Shown: positions 16,081-24,900 of the stretch, in pieces | Layout of the letters: each line of letters begins with the position of its first letter | Numbering within the stretch: the first letter of the stretch is position 1 | Source: Nisaea sp. | GTDB lineage: Bacteria > Pseudomonadota > Alphaproteobacteria > Thalassobaculales > Thalassobaculaceae | NCBI RefSeq assembly: GCF_034670185.1 | Contig: NZ_JAXMNY010000001.1 | Span: forward strand, 1,240,001-1,304,000 | Direction: 5' to 3' | DNA: 64,000 bases | Translations under genes and position numbers: made by a program | The notes under the pieces: generated by a model | What the model was told of the DNA's origin: nothing | Databases searched by the model: none | The model's input: the letters and a program-made list of their open reading frames with translations, nothing else

Positions 16081-16977
16081 TCAGCCGGCAGTCCCGGAAA
16101 GCTGGAAAACCAGATAAAGCAGGCCCGGCATGGTCAAGAAACCGATAATCGTGGAGACGATGACGCAGCCTGCAATGGTCTCCGGCTCCCGGTTGTAGCG
16201 AACGGCGAAGAGATAGGGGAAGACCGCGACGGGCATGCTCGACATCAGGATCAGCACCCCCGTTTCCATCGCCGTGGTTCCCAACATCCAGACACCGAGA
16301 ACGCCCGAGCCGAACCCGACAACCAGCCGTAACGCCGCGATCCCGAAACTTTCCATCAGGTTTGAAACCCGGAGCTTCGCAAGCGATACGCCCAGCGCGA
16401 TCAAGAGCAGCGGAATGCACATGCCCCCGGCAAGGTCCGCCGTGCTGATGATCCATTTTGGCACATCAATATCCGCAAGGATGCAAACGAGCGCGGCGGT
16501 GACCGAGTAGATGATCGGATTACGGGTTAGCGAGGAGAGACCGAACTGGCCGGACGCGACCCCGACGCCGATGGTGAACATCAACACGGCCTGTACGGCG
16601 AAATAGGAAATTGCCAGCGCAAGCCCCTCCTGCCCGAAAGCAAACAGGCAAAGCGGCAGGCCGATATTGCCAACATTCGGGAACATCAGTGCCGGCAGGA
16701 AGGCGCGCACGGATTTCTTTGCCAGGAACAGGACCGGTACCACGACAGCAACTGTGACAACTGTCACCAGTGCGCTCCCGGCCCCGAGACGGAACAGGGA
16801 CTCCATCGACAGATCAAGGCCGACCAGCGTGCCGAACACCAGGCAGGGCGTGCCGACCAGTGTCACAAGCGACGTGATGGTCTCGTTATCGAACTGCAGC
16901 TTCAGGCGCGCCCAGACATAACCGATGCCGGCGCAAATGAAGACAGGCACGATGATCGTGAATAACTGATAGAGCAT
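16081..16977 (-). CDS. AEC family transporter (auxin efflux carrier type)
   Basis: A 298-residue inner-membrane protein with about ten helices in two five-helix bundles. Family landmarks include VGTPCLVFGTL near residue 42 and LMFPNVGNIGLPLCLFAFG near 95-115, with the mirrored half at the C-terminus (LILMSSMPVAVFPYLFA). The family exports malonate, other organic acids or auxin-like compounds. It is a single gene on the reverse strand between the convergent dehydrogenase and the glycosyltransferase. The substrate cannot be read from the sequence. Confidence 0.88.
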   Translation of the reverse strand: MLYQLFTIIVPVFICAGIGYVWARLKLQFDNETITSLVTLVGTPCLVFGTLVGLDLSMESLFRLGAGSALVTVVTVAVVVPVLFLAKKSVRAFLPALMFPNVGNIGLPLCLFAFGQEGLALAISYFAVQAVLMFTIGVGVASGQFGLSSLTRNPIIYSVTAALVCILADIDVPKWIISTADLAGGMCIPLLLIALGVSLAKLRVSNLMESFGIAALRLVVGFGSGVLGVWMLGTTAMETGVLILMSSMPVAVFPYLFAVRYNREPETIAGCVIVSTIIGFLTMPGLLYLVFQLSGTAG

Positions 16978-17024
16978 GCGGGCGGTTCCATGGGTGGCGG
17001 GGCGCGACGGTGATAGACCAGCAC

Positions 17025-18284
17025 TCAGGAACGGTCCAGAAATCCTTTGCGCTGCAAAACGGAAGGCACAGGCCGGCCGAAATCGTGCGCATAAGCATAG
17101 AAGTCCAGATTGTCCGTCTGCATGGCCGGGTCTGCGAGCAACATCTGCTCGTAGTTCTGGCCGAGGGTCCGGAACAACGTCAGAAGATCGACGTCCCCAG
17201 CGGACTTCGCTCCCGACCGGTCCCGCTCGATCATAATTTCAGCGAGATCAGCAAGCTCCTCGGCGCTGTTCTCGCGGATCACGACTCCTTTCGCCTCGAA
17301 ATCCTCTCCCTTGCCAACCGCGGGAAGCCCGAGTTCCAGGATTTCGGCATAGGACAACGGCTCGCCAGTACGGGCCGAGAGATAATGCTTGAACAGCAGC
17401 AGGTCGTCCTTCATCGGCAGTCGCAAAAGCTCATAGACCAGGTTCACGGTCGCGGCCGGCCGGCCGAAGGCCCGGACAAGCGCTTCCGGCCCGGACGCCT
17501 GGTTGAAGGCAAAGGCGCAGCGGGCAGACAGGAACACATCCATCGCCTGGCTGTAGCCAGGATGACGCGGCAAATCGACAACCTGCTCCGGATACCCTTC
17601 CAGCGGGACACCGCCACGATCCCCCAACCGGAAAACCCAATAACCCGCCTCGACAAACCGCTGGATCGCTTCCCTATAGGTATGAATGTCGGCACAACGG
17701 AAAACGTGGTGCGCCTTTTCCGGCAGGTAGCTCATGTCGCGGGCATGCAGGGTAACGAAACGCGAGCCAGCCGGCATGCCGACATTCTCCAGAAACGCCT
17801 CCCCGGTCATGCGAATGCTATCCGGCAACTCGAAGTAACGGATATCGCCGCCAGTTGTCACATGACGCCCGAAATCGCGGATGACTCGCTGTGGCGAGGC
17901 AAGGCAAAGATGAAACAGCTTCAGATCGTGCACCCCGCCATCGAGGAAGCCGAGCATCGGTAGGATCGGATCGGGTGTCGGCACATGCACGAATTCCGGC
18001 CCCGGGCATTGCAGGATGAAGGGATTATAGCCCGCCCCCTCGCCTTGCCCCGTGATCAGGATGATGCGGTCGTAGTGCGGCCCGAAAAGGCTCTTCAGGA
18101 AGAACGGCTCCATTGCCGTGTGACCTATCCGGTCGATCTGCGCCAGGATGTAGACCAGCGTTCGCTGGCCCTCTTCCAGATGCGGAATAACCGTGTGAAA
18201 CAGCCTCTCCATGGTCTCCCTCTTGCCGAACTCGGCACGGAGGTTCTCCAGCAAGGCTTCATCCTCTTCCGGCGATGCGGTCAT
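17025..18284 (-). CDS. TIGR04372 family glycosyltransferase-like protein
   Basis: A 419-residue soluble protein resembling the TIGR04372 family found in surface polysaccharide loci. The clue is the block FVTLHARDMSYLPE near residue 185, followed by HTYREAIQRFVEAGYWVFRL and GDRGG, a pattern seen in GT-B-like enzymes of this family. Its last third (DDLLLFKHYLSAR, then SAEELADLAEIMIER) is helical. It stands alone, without other sugar-nucleotide or polysaccharide genes in the window, so the acceptor is unclear. It is the neighbour of the AEC transporter on the same strand, 47 bases away. Confidence 0.68.
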   Translation of the reverse strand: MTASPEEDEALLENLRAEFGKRETMERLFHTVIPHLEEGQRTLVYILAQIDRIGHTAMEPFFLKSLFGPHYDRIILITGQGEGAGYNPFILQCPGPEFVHVPTPDPILPMLGFLDGGVHDLKLFHLCLASPQRVIRDFGRHVTTGGDIRYFELPDSIRMTGEAFLENVGMPAGSRFVTLHARDMSYLPEKAHHVFRCADIHTYREAIQRFVEAGYWVFRLGDRGGVPLEGYPEQVVDLPRHPGYSQAMDVFLSARCAFAFNQASGPEALVRAFGRPAATVNLVYELLRLPMKDDLLLFKHYLSARTGEPLSYAEILELGLPAVGKGEDFEAKGVVIRENSAEELADLAEIMIERDRSGAKSAGDVDLLTLFRTLGQNYEQMLLADPAMQTDNLDFYAYAHDFGRPVPSVLQRKGFLDRS

Positions 18285-18422
18285 TGATCTTCCTCTCCAC
18301 GCCTTGCGGTAGCACGATCCGCGACCCTAGGGAATGGCACCCGTGCGGTCCCCCAGCGTTGCACGGCTCCGGGCTTTGTGGCATTTCGCTGAGACGAAAA
18401 GTTAAGAACAGGGAAGAGGCGC

Positions 18423-19037
18423 ATGTTTTTCGAGCCCGGCGACCACAAGAACCACGGCTTCACCTTCGATCCGTTCAAGGCGACCATATCGCCCCGGCCC
18501 ATCGGCTGGATCTCGACCATCGACGAGAACGGCGTCACCAACCTCGCACCCTACAGCTTCTTCAATGCTGTTTCCTGGGCGCCGCCCTGCGTGATCTTCT
18601 CCAGCGGCTCCCGGCCCGACGGATCGCCGAAGGACAGCGCGCTGAACGCAGCAAAAACTGGCGAGTTCGTCTGCAATATCGTCGGCAAGGCGCAGGCGCA
18701 GCAGATGAACCAGACCGCCATCCATTTCCCGCACGGCACCGACGAGATGCAGCATGCGGGCCTCGAAGGAATACCGTCGCAGTTCATCAAGCCGCTCCGG
18801 GTCAAGGACGCGCCGGTGCATCTCGAGTGCAAATACCTCAAAACAATCGAGCTGCCGTCCGTCAGCGACACCGTGGTGAATCGCATGATTCTCGGCGAAG
18901 TGGTCGGCATTCATATCGACGAGAAATATGTAGCCGATGGCCGCATCGACGTGACCAAGTACCAGCCGATCGGCCGCCTCGGTTACATGGATTATTGTGC
19001 CGTCGGTGAAGTCTTCGAGATGAACCGCCCTGACTGA
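18423..19037 (+). CDS. Flavin reductase-like FMN-binding protein
   Basis: A 204-residue protein of the flavin reductase-like/split-barrel family (FlaRed, PF01613). Typical are ISPRPIGWISTIDENGVTNLAPYSFFNAVSWAPPCVIFSS split across residues 22-62 and the dimer-contributed segment VLEC-like VHLECKYLKTIEL, then RMILGEVVGIHID. The start at 18423 follows GGGAAGAGGC. It probably binds FMN and reduces it or acts as a flavoprotein oxidoreductase. It has no partner monooxygenase nearby and is a single forward gene. Confidence 0.87.
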   Translation: MFFEPGDHKNHGFTFDPFKATISPRPIGWISTIDENGVTNLAPYSFFNAVSWAPPCVIFSSGSRPDGSPKDSALNAAKTGEFVCNIVGKAQAQQMNQTAIHFPHGTDEMQHAGLEGIPSQFIKPLRVKDAPVHLECKYLKTIELPSVSDTVVNRMILGEVVGIHIDEKYVADGRIDVTKYQPIGRLGYMDYCAVGEVFEMNRPD

Positions 19038-19049
19038 GACAGCCGGGAC

Positions 19050-19646
19050 TTATTCAGACAGGTACTTCCTCAGCACTTCCGCCATCCGCTCAGGGGTCGT
19101 TCCGCGCGGAAACATGCTGAGGAAGCGCCCGTCGGTGCCCATGAGATAGGTCAGCGTGGAATGGTCGACGAGATAATCGTCGCCGGACATGCCTTCTATC
19201 TGGAACCGGCGGCGATGCACCCGGTAGACCTTCGCCGCCGCCGCTACTTCCGCCTCCGTCCCGGTCAGCCCGATCAAGCTGGGGTGAAATGCATCGGTGA
19301 ACTCCCGGAGCGCCTCCGGCGTGTCCCGGCTTGGATCGACCGAGATCAGCAGCGGCTGTATCCGGTCCGCGCTCTCCCCCAAAGAGTCCAGCACCGCCGC
19401 CATGATGGTGAGATCCGTCGGACAAATGTCTGGGCAATAGCTGTAGCCGAAATAGACCAACATGAACTTGCCTGCATAGGCGTCCGGGCCGACCTGCCGT
19501 CCCTGCTCATCGGTGAGATGAAACGGTCCGCCGAACAGGTTTGGCAGCCGCGAGAGTTTCTCCCCGGCCCCGGCCCCGGCCATAGCGGAAACAGCCAGGC
19601 TCGCGAGCAACAGGAGCGTCGCGAAGACGGCGTGACATCGAGGCAT
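19050..19646 (-). CDS. SCO1/SenC family copper-binding protein
   Basis: A 198-residue thioredoxin-fold copper protein. The N-terminal signal sequence or anchor (FATLLLLASLAVSAMAGA) directs it to the periplasm. The copper-binding CxxxC is at Cys71 and Cys75 (YCPDICPTDL) and the third ligand is His in DHSTLTYLM. Sco proteins load CuA of cytochrome oxidase or act as thiol redox partners. No cox genes are nearby. Instead it closes a three-gene reverse cluster with two exported cysteine proteins, starting 4 bases after the second one, so a joint role in copper or thiol handling is likely. Confidence 0.9.
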   Translation of the reverse strand: MPRCHAVFATLLLLASLAVSAMAGAGAGEKLSRLPNLFGGPFHLTDEQGRQVGPDAYAGKFMLVYFGYSYCPDICPTDLTIMAAVLDSLGESADRIQPLLISVDPSRDTPEALREFTDAFHPSLIGLTGTEAEVAAAAKVYRVHRRRFQIEGMSGDDYLVDHSTLTYLMGTDGRFLSMFPRGTTPERMAEVLRKYLSE

Positions 19647-19650
19647 CCGG

Positions 19651-20178
19651 TTATTCAGACGGCGGCGGCACGATATCGGGCCGGCCGACCTTGCCGAAGG
19701 TCCGGATCACATCGTTTGCCATACCGTCCCGCCGAAACCAGCGTTTCGCGTCTTCAGCATTATTGCGCTGCTTCCAGTCCTCGGCGAAAGCCGTGGCCCG
19801 CACCCATTCCGTGGCGCCGGGTTTGCGCAGACGCTGCAGCATGTAGATCACCATGGCCGGGTGGGAAATGATCAGCCCATCAACCTCAACACGCTCACCG
19901 CAATAAGGCAGAAGATCCAGTGTCGCGCCGGCGAACAGGGTGTTGCTTTTCACCGCCAGTAACAGCGTGCCGTCGTCCCGCACCAATCCGAGCTGCCGCT
20001 TGCCGCCGCCGCAGGCTTTGGGGCAATCGCCACGCAGCTCACAGAGCAGGTCGACCACCTTTGCCTCGAACTGCGCGACCATCTCGCCATCAATGCCCCA
20101 TTTCTGGGCTGCGAAGGATGGAGAAGCGGCCGACAGGCAAAGCACCACGGCAACAGCAAGAGAGCGAAACCGCCCCAT
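19651..20178 (-). CDS. Exported cysteine-containing protein (paralogue 2), function unknown
   Basis: A protein of about 175 residues with a signal peptide ending near ASPSFAA. The mature part reads GIDGEMVAQFEAKVVDLLC, then C-x-x-x-C (CPKAC), then LGLVRDDGTLLLAV and a single later Cys (LLPYCGERVEVDG). This resembles the gene just upstream in arrangement: G-E near the N-terminus, a Cys, a pair of Cys three residues apart, a DDGTL strand and a V-x-VDG segment. The ATG at 20178 follows the upstream stop; an ATG at 20193 would overlap it by 13 bases and is also possible. No family name is recognised. The position beside Sco suggests a periplasmic metal or thiol role. Confidence 0.7.
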   Translation of the reverse strand: MGRFRSLAVAVVLCLSAASPSFAAQKWGIDGEMVAQFEAKVVDLLCELRGDCPKACGGGKRQLGLVRDDGTLLLAVKSNTLFAGATLDLLPYCGERVEVDGLIISHPAMVIYMLQRLRKPGATEWVRATAFAEDWKQRNNAEDAKRWFRRDGMANDVIRTFGKVGRPDIVPPPSE

Positions 20179-20180
20179 TC

Positions 20181-20615
20181 TCACATTCCCCATGGCTGGA
20201 TACCGAACTTCTCGTGTGTCAGGTCGACGATACCCTTGTCGTCGGCCACCTGGGTCACAAGCAGATATTTCACCCCGTCCCGCTCGATCATATCGCCATC
20301 GACGGTGACCCGATGACTCTGGATCCGGATCATCGCCGGGTTGGAGACATTCTGGCTGTCATCCTCGACCCGCAATACGACATAGAGCGTGCCGTCATCA
20401 GCCCGGACACTGACAGGGATGCCACCGACCGCACACCAGACCGCGCATTGGAAATGCGCAGAGCCACGGGCATACATGATTTCGGTGACATAGCACCAGG
20501 TATCAATCAGCTCGCCCTCGACCCGAATCCGCTTCACGGCATCGGCGCGCGCTTCCGGCAAGAGTGTGCAGACCAGAAGCAAGACCACAAGGAAGGGGCG
20601 GACGAACCGCGGCAT
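20181..20615 (-). CDS. Exported cysteine-containing protein (paralogue 1), function unknown
   Basis: A 144-residue protein starting MPRFVRPFLVVLLLVC with a signal peptide cleaved near PEARADA. The mature part starts VEGELIDTWCYVTEIMY and holds C-x-x-x-C (QCAVWC), then VRADDGTLYVVL and HRVTVDGDMIERDG. The pattern D-x-W-C ... C-x3-C followed by an OB-like set of strands is shared with the next gene. The start at 20615 removes 29 non-signal residues available in an earlier open frame. It heads the cluster with paralogue 2 and Sco. I do not recognise a named family; metal (copper) binding through Cys and His/Met is an inference. Confidence 0.72.
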   Translation of the reverse strand: MPRFVRPFLVVLLLVCTLLPEARADAVKRIRVEGELIDTWCYVTEIMYARGSAHFQCAVWCAVGGIPVSVRADDGTLYVVLRVEDDSQNVSNPAMIRIQSHRVTVDGDMIERDGVKYLLVTQVADDKGIVDLTHEKFGIQPWGM

Positions 20616-20725
20616 GATAACTCCGGAGCTTGTTTCTCCCCCGCAACGGCGGGCGGACTTTCCATCTATAGCGTTCTCACTATAGCGCCAAATCCGCCTC
20701 ACCTGCGCTGACGAGGTCGTGAGAC

Positions 20726-21673
20726 CTATTCGGCAGCCTCGGAAAGCTCCGGCGGCAGCTCCACGCCTGTCTGCGCGGTGATGTTGCCGTAGTGCTCGAT
20801 ACGCCGGTGTTTGGCGTAATTGAACACCGTTTCCTTGCCCATCTTGGCCAGGTCCAGATCCGCCGAATAGGTGATCAGCTCATCGTCCACGGAGGACACC
20901 TGGCTGACGATCTCACCGGACGGCTGAATGATGCAGGAGCCGCCGATCAGCATGCAGCCGTCTTCCATCCCCGCTTTCGCCACCCCGACCACGAAGGCGG
21001 AGTTCATATAGGCATTCGCCTGCATGGTCAGATGGTTGTGGAACATGCGCAGATGGTTCGGCTCGAAGGCCGATGTGTTCACGTCCGGCGTGTTGTAGCC
21101 GAGCACGATGAGCTCGGCACCCTTCAGGCTCATCACCCGATAGGTCTCCGGCCAGCGCCGGTCGTTGCAGATCGCCATGCCGATGATGCCACCATGCTGG
21201 CGCCAGACCCCGAAACCAAGATCACCCGGCTCGAAATACCGCTTCTCCAGATGCTGCCACGGCCGGTTAGGATCGTATTCCGAATGGCCCGGCAGATGCA
21301 CCTTGCGGTATTTGCCGGTGATCTTGCCGGTCTCATCCACCAGGATCGCCGTGTTGTAGCGATGCCCGTCGGGCGTCAGCTCCGCATAGCCGAGATAAAA
21401 CCCGATCCCTCGTTCCGCCGCCGCCTCGAACAACGGCCGCGTCTCCGGCCCCGGCATCTCGCGCTCGAAATGATGATCCATTTTCGAGATATCTTCCTCG
21501 TAATAGCGCGGGAAGAACGTGGTCAGCGCCAATTCCGGAAAGACGACAAAATTACAGCCGCGATCTCCCGCCTGCTTCAGCAGCTCGATCATACGGTTTA
21601 CGGCGCTGGCGCGGGACTCATCCGGCGCAATTGGGCCGAGCTGAGCGGCGCCGATGGTAACGATGCGGGACAC
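20726..21673 (-). CDS. N-carbamoyl-D-amino-acid hydrolase (D-carbamoylase)
   Basis: A 315-residue nitrilase-superfamily enzyme that hydrolyses N-carbamoyl-D-amino acids to D-amino acids, CO2 and ammonia. It matches the Agrobacterium D-carbamoylase closely at FPELALTTFFPRY, GKYRKVHLPGH, LEKRYFEPGDLGF and ICNDRRWPETYRVM. Counted from the GTG start, the catalytic Glu falls at 47 as in that enzyme, with the Lys near 127 and the Cys in ICND near 172. The GTG at 21673 has CAGGAG seven bases upstream and is preferred to an earlier open extension. A hydantoinase gene, its usual partner, is on the same strand but 8.4 kb upstream beyond the RTX gene. Confidence 0.88.
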   Translation of the reverse strand: MSRIVTIGAAQLGPIAPDESRASAVNRMIELLKQAGDRGCNFVVFPELALTTFFPRYYEEDISKMDHHFEREMPGPETRPLFEAAAERGIGFYLGYAELTPDGHRYNTAILVDETGKITGKYRKVHLPGHSEYDPNRPWQHLEKRYFEPGDLGFGVWRQHGGIIGMAICNDRRWPETYRVMSLKGAELIVLGYNTPDVNTSAFEPNHLRMFHNHLTMQANAYMNSAFVVGVAKAGMEDGCMLIGGSCIIQPSGEIVSQVSSVDDELITYSADLDLAKMGKETVFNYAKHRRIEHYGNITAQTGVELPPELSEAAE

Positions 21674-21865
21674 GGGAATTCTCCTGTTCAAATATCGTTT
21701 TTTTGAGGCTAGCAGGCACAAGCGAGAGCGTTAAGAGAGGAATGCAGAAAACTCTCGTGCCGCCGGATGAAACATGCATTTGACTCAAATTATGCAGCTT
21801 AAAGGAAATAAAAATTGTCAATTTTACACCCTTGAGGGACATACCAAAATACGTCATCGTGAGTA

Positions 21866-21882
21866 CATATTTTGTAAATATG
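21866..21882. promoter_or_regulatory. Inverted repeat upstream of the RTX gene
   Basis: CATATTT-TGT-AAATATG is a perfect 7-bp inverted repeat with a 3-base centre, 22 bases before the RTX start codon. The gap 21674-21904 is distinctly AT-rich compared with its surroundings. The repeat could be an operator or a small mRNA hairpin; no regulator is identified, and I see no convincing sigma-70 promoter in the gap. Confidence 0.3.
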
Positions 21883-21904
21883 GCTTTTTATCTGGGGGCA
21901 ACGC

Positions 21905-24900
21905 ATGGCGACGATCACAGGGACAAGCGGCAACGACAACATATCCGGCACCGCAGATAACGACATCCTGAATGGCGGGGCCGGCAACGATGGCCTCAAT
22001 GCGGGCACCGGAAACGACACTGTCTACGGAGAAGATGGCAATGACACGATTTATGATCTGAGTGGTAACGACTATATCGATGGCGGGGCCGGCAACGATT
22101 ACATCACGGCCTATAATGGCGGCGACACGATCCTCGGCGGCGACGGGGATGACAACATCAACAGCGCCCACGGCAATACCCTGATCTACGGCGGAGCCGG
22201 TAATGACAACATCATCCACGGACAGGGGGGTGATCTCATCTATGGCGGCACCGGTGACGACACATTCCGGGTCTATGACATCACAACCTCGATCTTCGAA
22301 TTTTCAGGAGAAGGCACCGATCAGATCAACATAGCAACCGGCGGCTCATACACGATGCCGGGCAATGTCGAGAACCTAGATGCAGAATACACGACCGGAA
22401 CCGTCAATTTTTATATCACGGGCAACAATCAGGACAACGTCATCAATGGCCAGCGCTTTGCCGATACCCTTAGTGGTGCAGAAGGCAATGACACGATCAA
22501 TTCCGGCGGCGGTCACGATCTGGTTTATGGCAACGAGGGAGACGACTCGATCTATGGCGGCGCCTCCAACGATACGATCTACGGCAATATTGGCGACGAC
22601 ACGATCAATGGCGGCCCCGGTTTAAATATCCTCTATGGCGGAGACGGCAACGACGTCATTTACGATTACGGCAACGACACGATCTATGGCGGTGACGGAG
22701 ATGACACCCTCTATACAGACGATCCGAACGACACCGCACGCTTCTTCGGTTTCGAGACGATCATCGACACCACCTTTGGCCCGGACGATGACAGCATCGT
22801 TGGCGACGCCACAAACAATGTCCTGAGCGGTGGCGTAGGCAACGACACCCTCGTCGGCCTCGACGGCAACGACACTCTTTATGGCGGTGCTGACAACGAC
22901 TCTCTCGTCGGTGGAGATGGTGGAGATGTGTTGCTCGGTGAATACGGTAACGACGTCCTGGATGGCGGAGATGGCGCAGACGGGATCGACGGCGCTGCCG
23001 GCGACGACACGATTTACGGCGGCGCTTCAGGTGATGGCGTCGAAGGTGGAACCGGCAACGACCTGATCTATGGCGGAACCGGTAACGATGGCCTCAACGG
23101 GGAATCCGGAGACGACACTGTTTACGGCGAGGAAGGCAACGACACGATCCGCGATCTGAGCGGTAACGATTACATCGATGGTGGAGATGGCATCGATTAC
23201 ATCACGGCATATTATGGCGGCGACACCATTCTAGGCGGCGCCGGCGACGATTATATCCAAAGCGCTCATGGACACTCTCTAGTTTACGGAGGCGACGGTA
23301 ACGACTCTCTAAGCGCCGGATATCAGTACGATACGACCTACGGCGGTGCCGGGGACGATACATATTATGTCTACGACACCACCCCTGAACTCTATGAATT
23401 CTTCGGTGAAGGCATTGACCAGATCAATATTTACTCGGGCGGTACGTTCTACGTGCCCGACAACATCGAAAATATTTATGGCCAGTTTACAACGGGCACC
23501 GTTCAGTACGACATCGTTGGAAATGCCAGCGACAACATTATCAATGGACAACGCTTCGCAGACACGCTCCGCGGCGGCGATGGCAACGACACGATCAATT
23601 CCGGTGATCACCACGATCTGATTTACGGCGACGGTGGAGACGACTCCATCTATGGCGGCGCCCACAACGACACAATTGATGGCGGCGACGGCAACGACAC
23701 CATCATTGGCGGCCCAGGGCTGAATATCCTATATGGCGGCGCTGGGAATGACGTCATCTACGATTATGGCAACGATACCATCTATGGCGGTGAAGGCGAC
23801 GACACCCTCTATACAGACGATCCAAACGACACCACTCGCTTCTTCGGTTTCGAGACCATCATCGACACCACCTTTGGCCCGGACGATGACAGCATCATTG
23901 GTGACGCGACAAACAACGTCCTGAGCGGCGGTGTTGGTAACGATACCCTCGTCGGTCTCGACGGCAATGATGCTCTTTTCGGCGGTGCAGACAACGACTC
24001 TCTCGTCGGTGGAAATGGCGCTGACGTTCTGAGCGGTGAATACGGTAACGACGTCTTGGATGGAGGGGCAGGTTACGACTCTCTCGTTGGCGGAGACGGT
24101 AACGACACTATTTACGCTGGAGATACATATGATCGCGCCTCTGGTGGTGCCGGGAACGATCTGATCTACGGCGGAGCCGGAGATGATGGCATCAACGGGG
24201 ATGCTGGAAACGACACCATTTATGGGGAAGATGGCAACGACACCATCGGTGACAACAGTGGTAATGATTATATCAATGGCGGTGCGGGCAATGATCAGAT
24301 CGTTGCCTACACTGGCGGCGACACCATCATTGGCGGTGACGGCGATGACAGTATTAGCAGCATCAATGGAAACACTCTCATTTATGGTGGGACTGGTAAC
24401 GACTTGCTCGCCTACGGTTATTCAGGAGACACGATCTATGGCGGAACAGGTGACGATACCTTTCTCGTCTACAGTACAACTCCCGAGATCTATGAGTCCG
24501 TGGGCGAGGGCACTGACCATATCAGTATCTACACCTCCGGTGCGTTCTACATGCCGGAGAATGTCGAGAGCATAACCGCACAAGCCGGTGTGAATCTAAA
24601 CGTCACCGGCAATGCCGAAGACAATTTTATCAACGGTTATCAGTACGATACAATCTTCGGAGGCGATGGAGACGACACTATCAATGGATGGGGATGGAAC
24701 GACATCCTCTATGGCGGTAACGGGAACGACTCCCTGAATGGCGGTACCTCCAACGACACCCTCTATGGTGGCTCTGGAGACGATACGCTCGAAGGAGGCG
24801 CTGCCCTGGATGTTCTCTACGGCGGCGATGGAGCGGATGTCTTTTTTGATTACGGTAACGACACGATCTATGGCGGCGCCGGGATTGATATAGTCTATAC

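Noticed and set aside
21781..21843. Sigma-70 promoter before the RTX gene (TTGTCA-N17-GACATA)
   Set aside because: The -10 matches only two of six consensus bases, so it is not reported as a feature.
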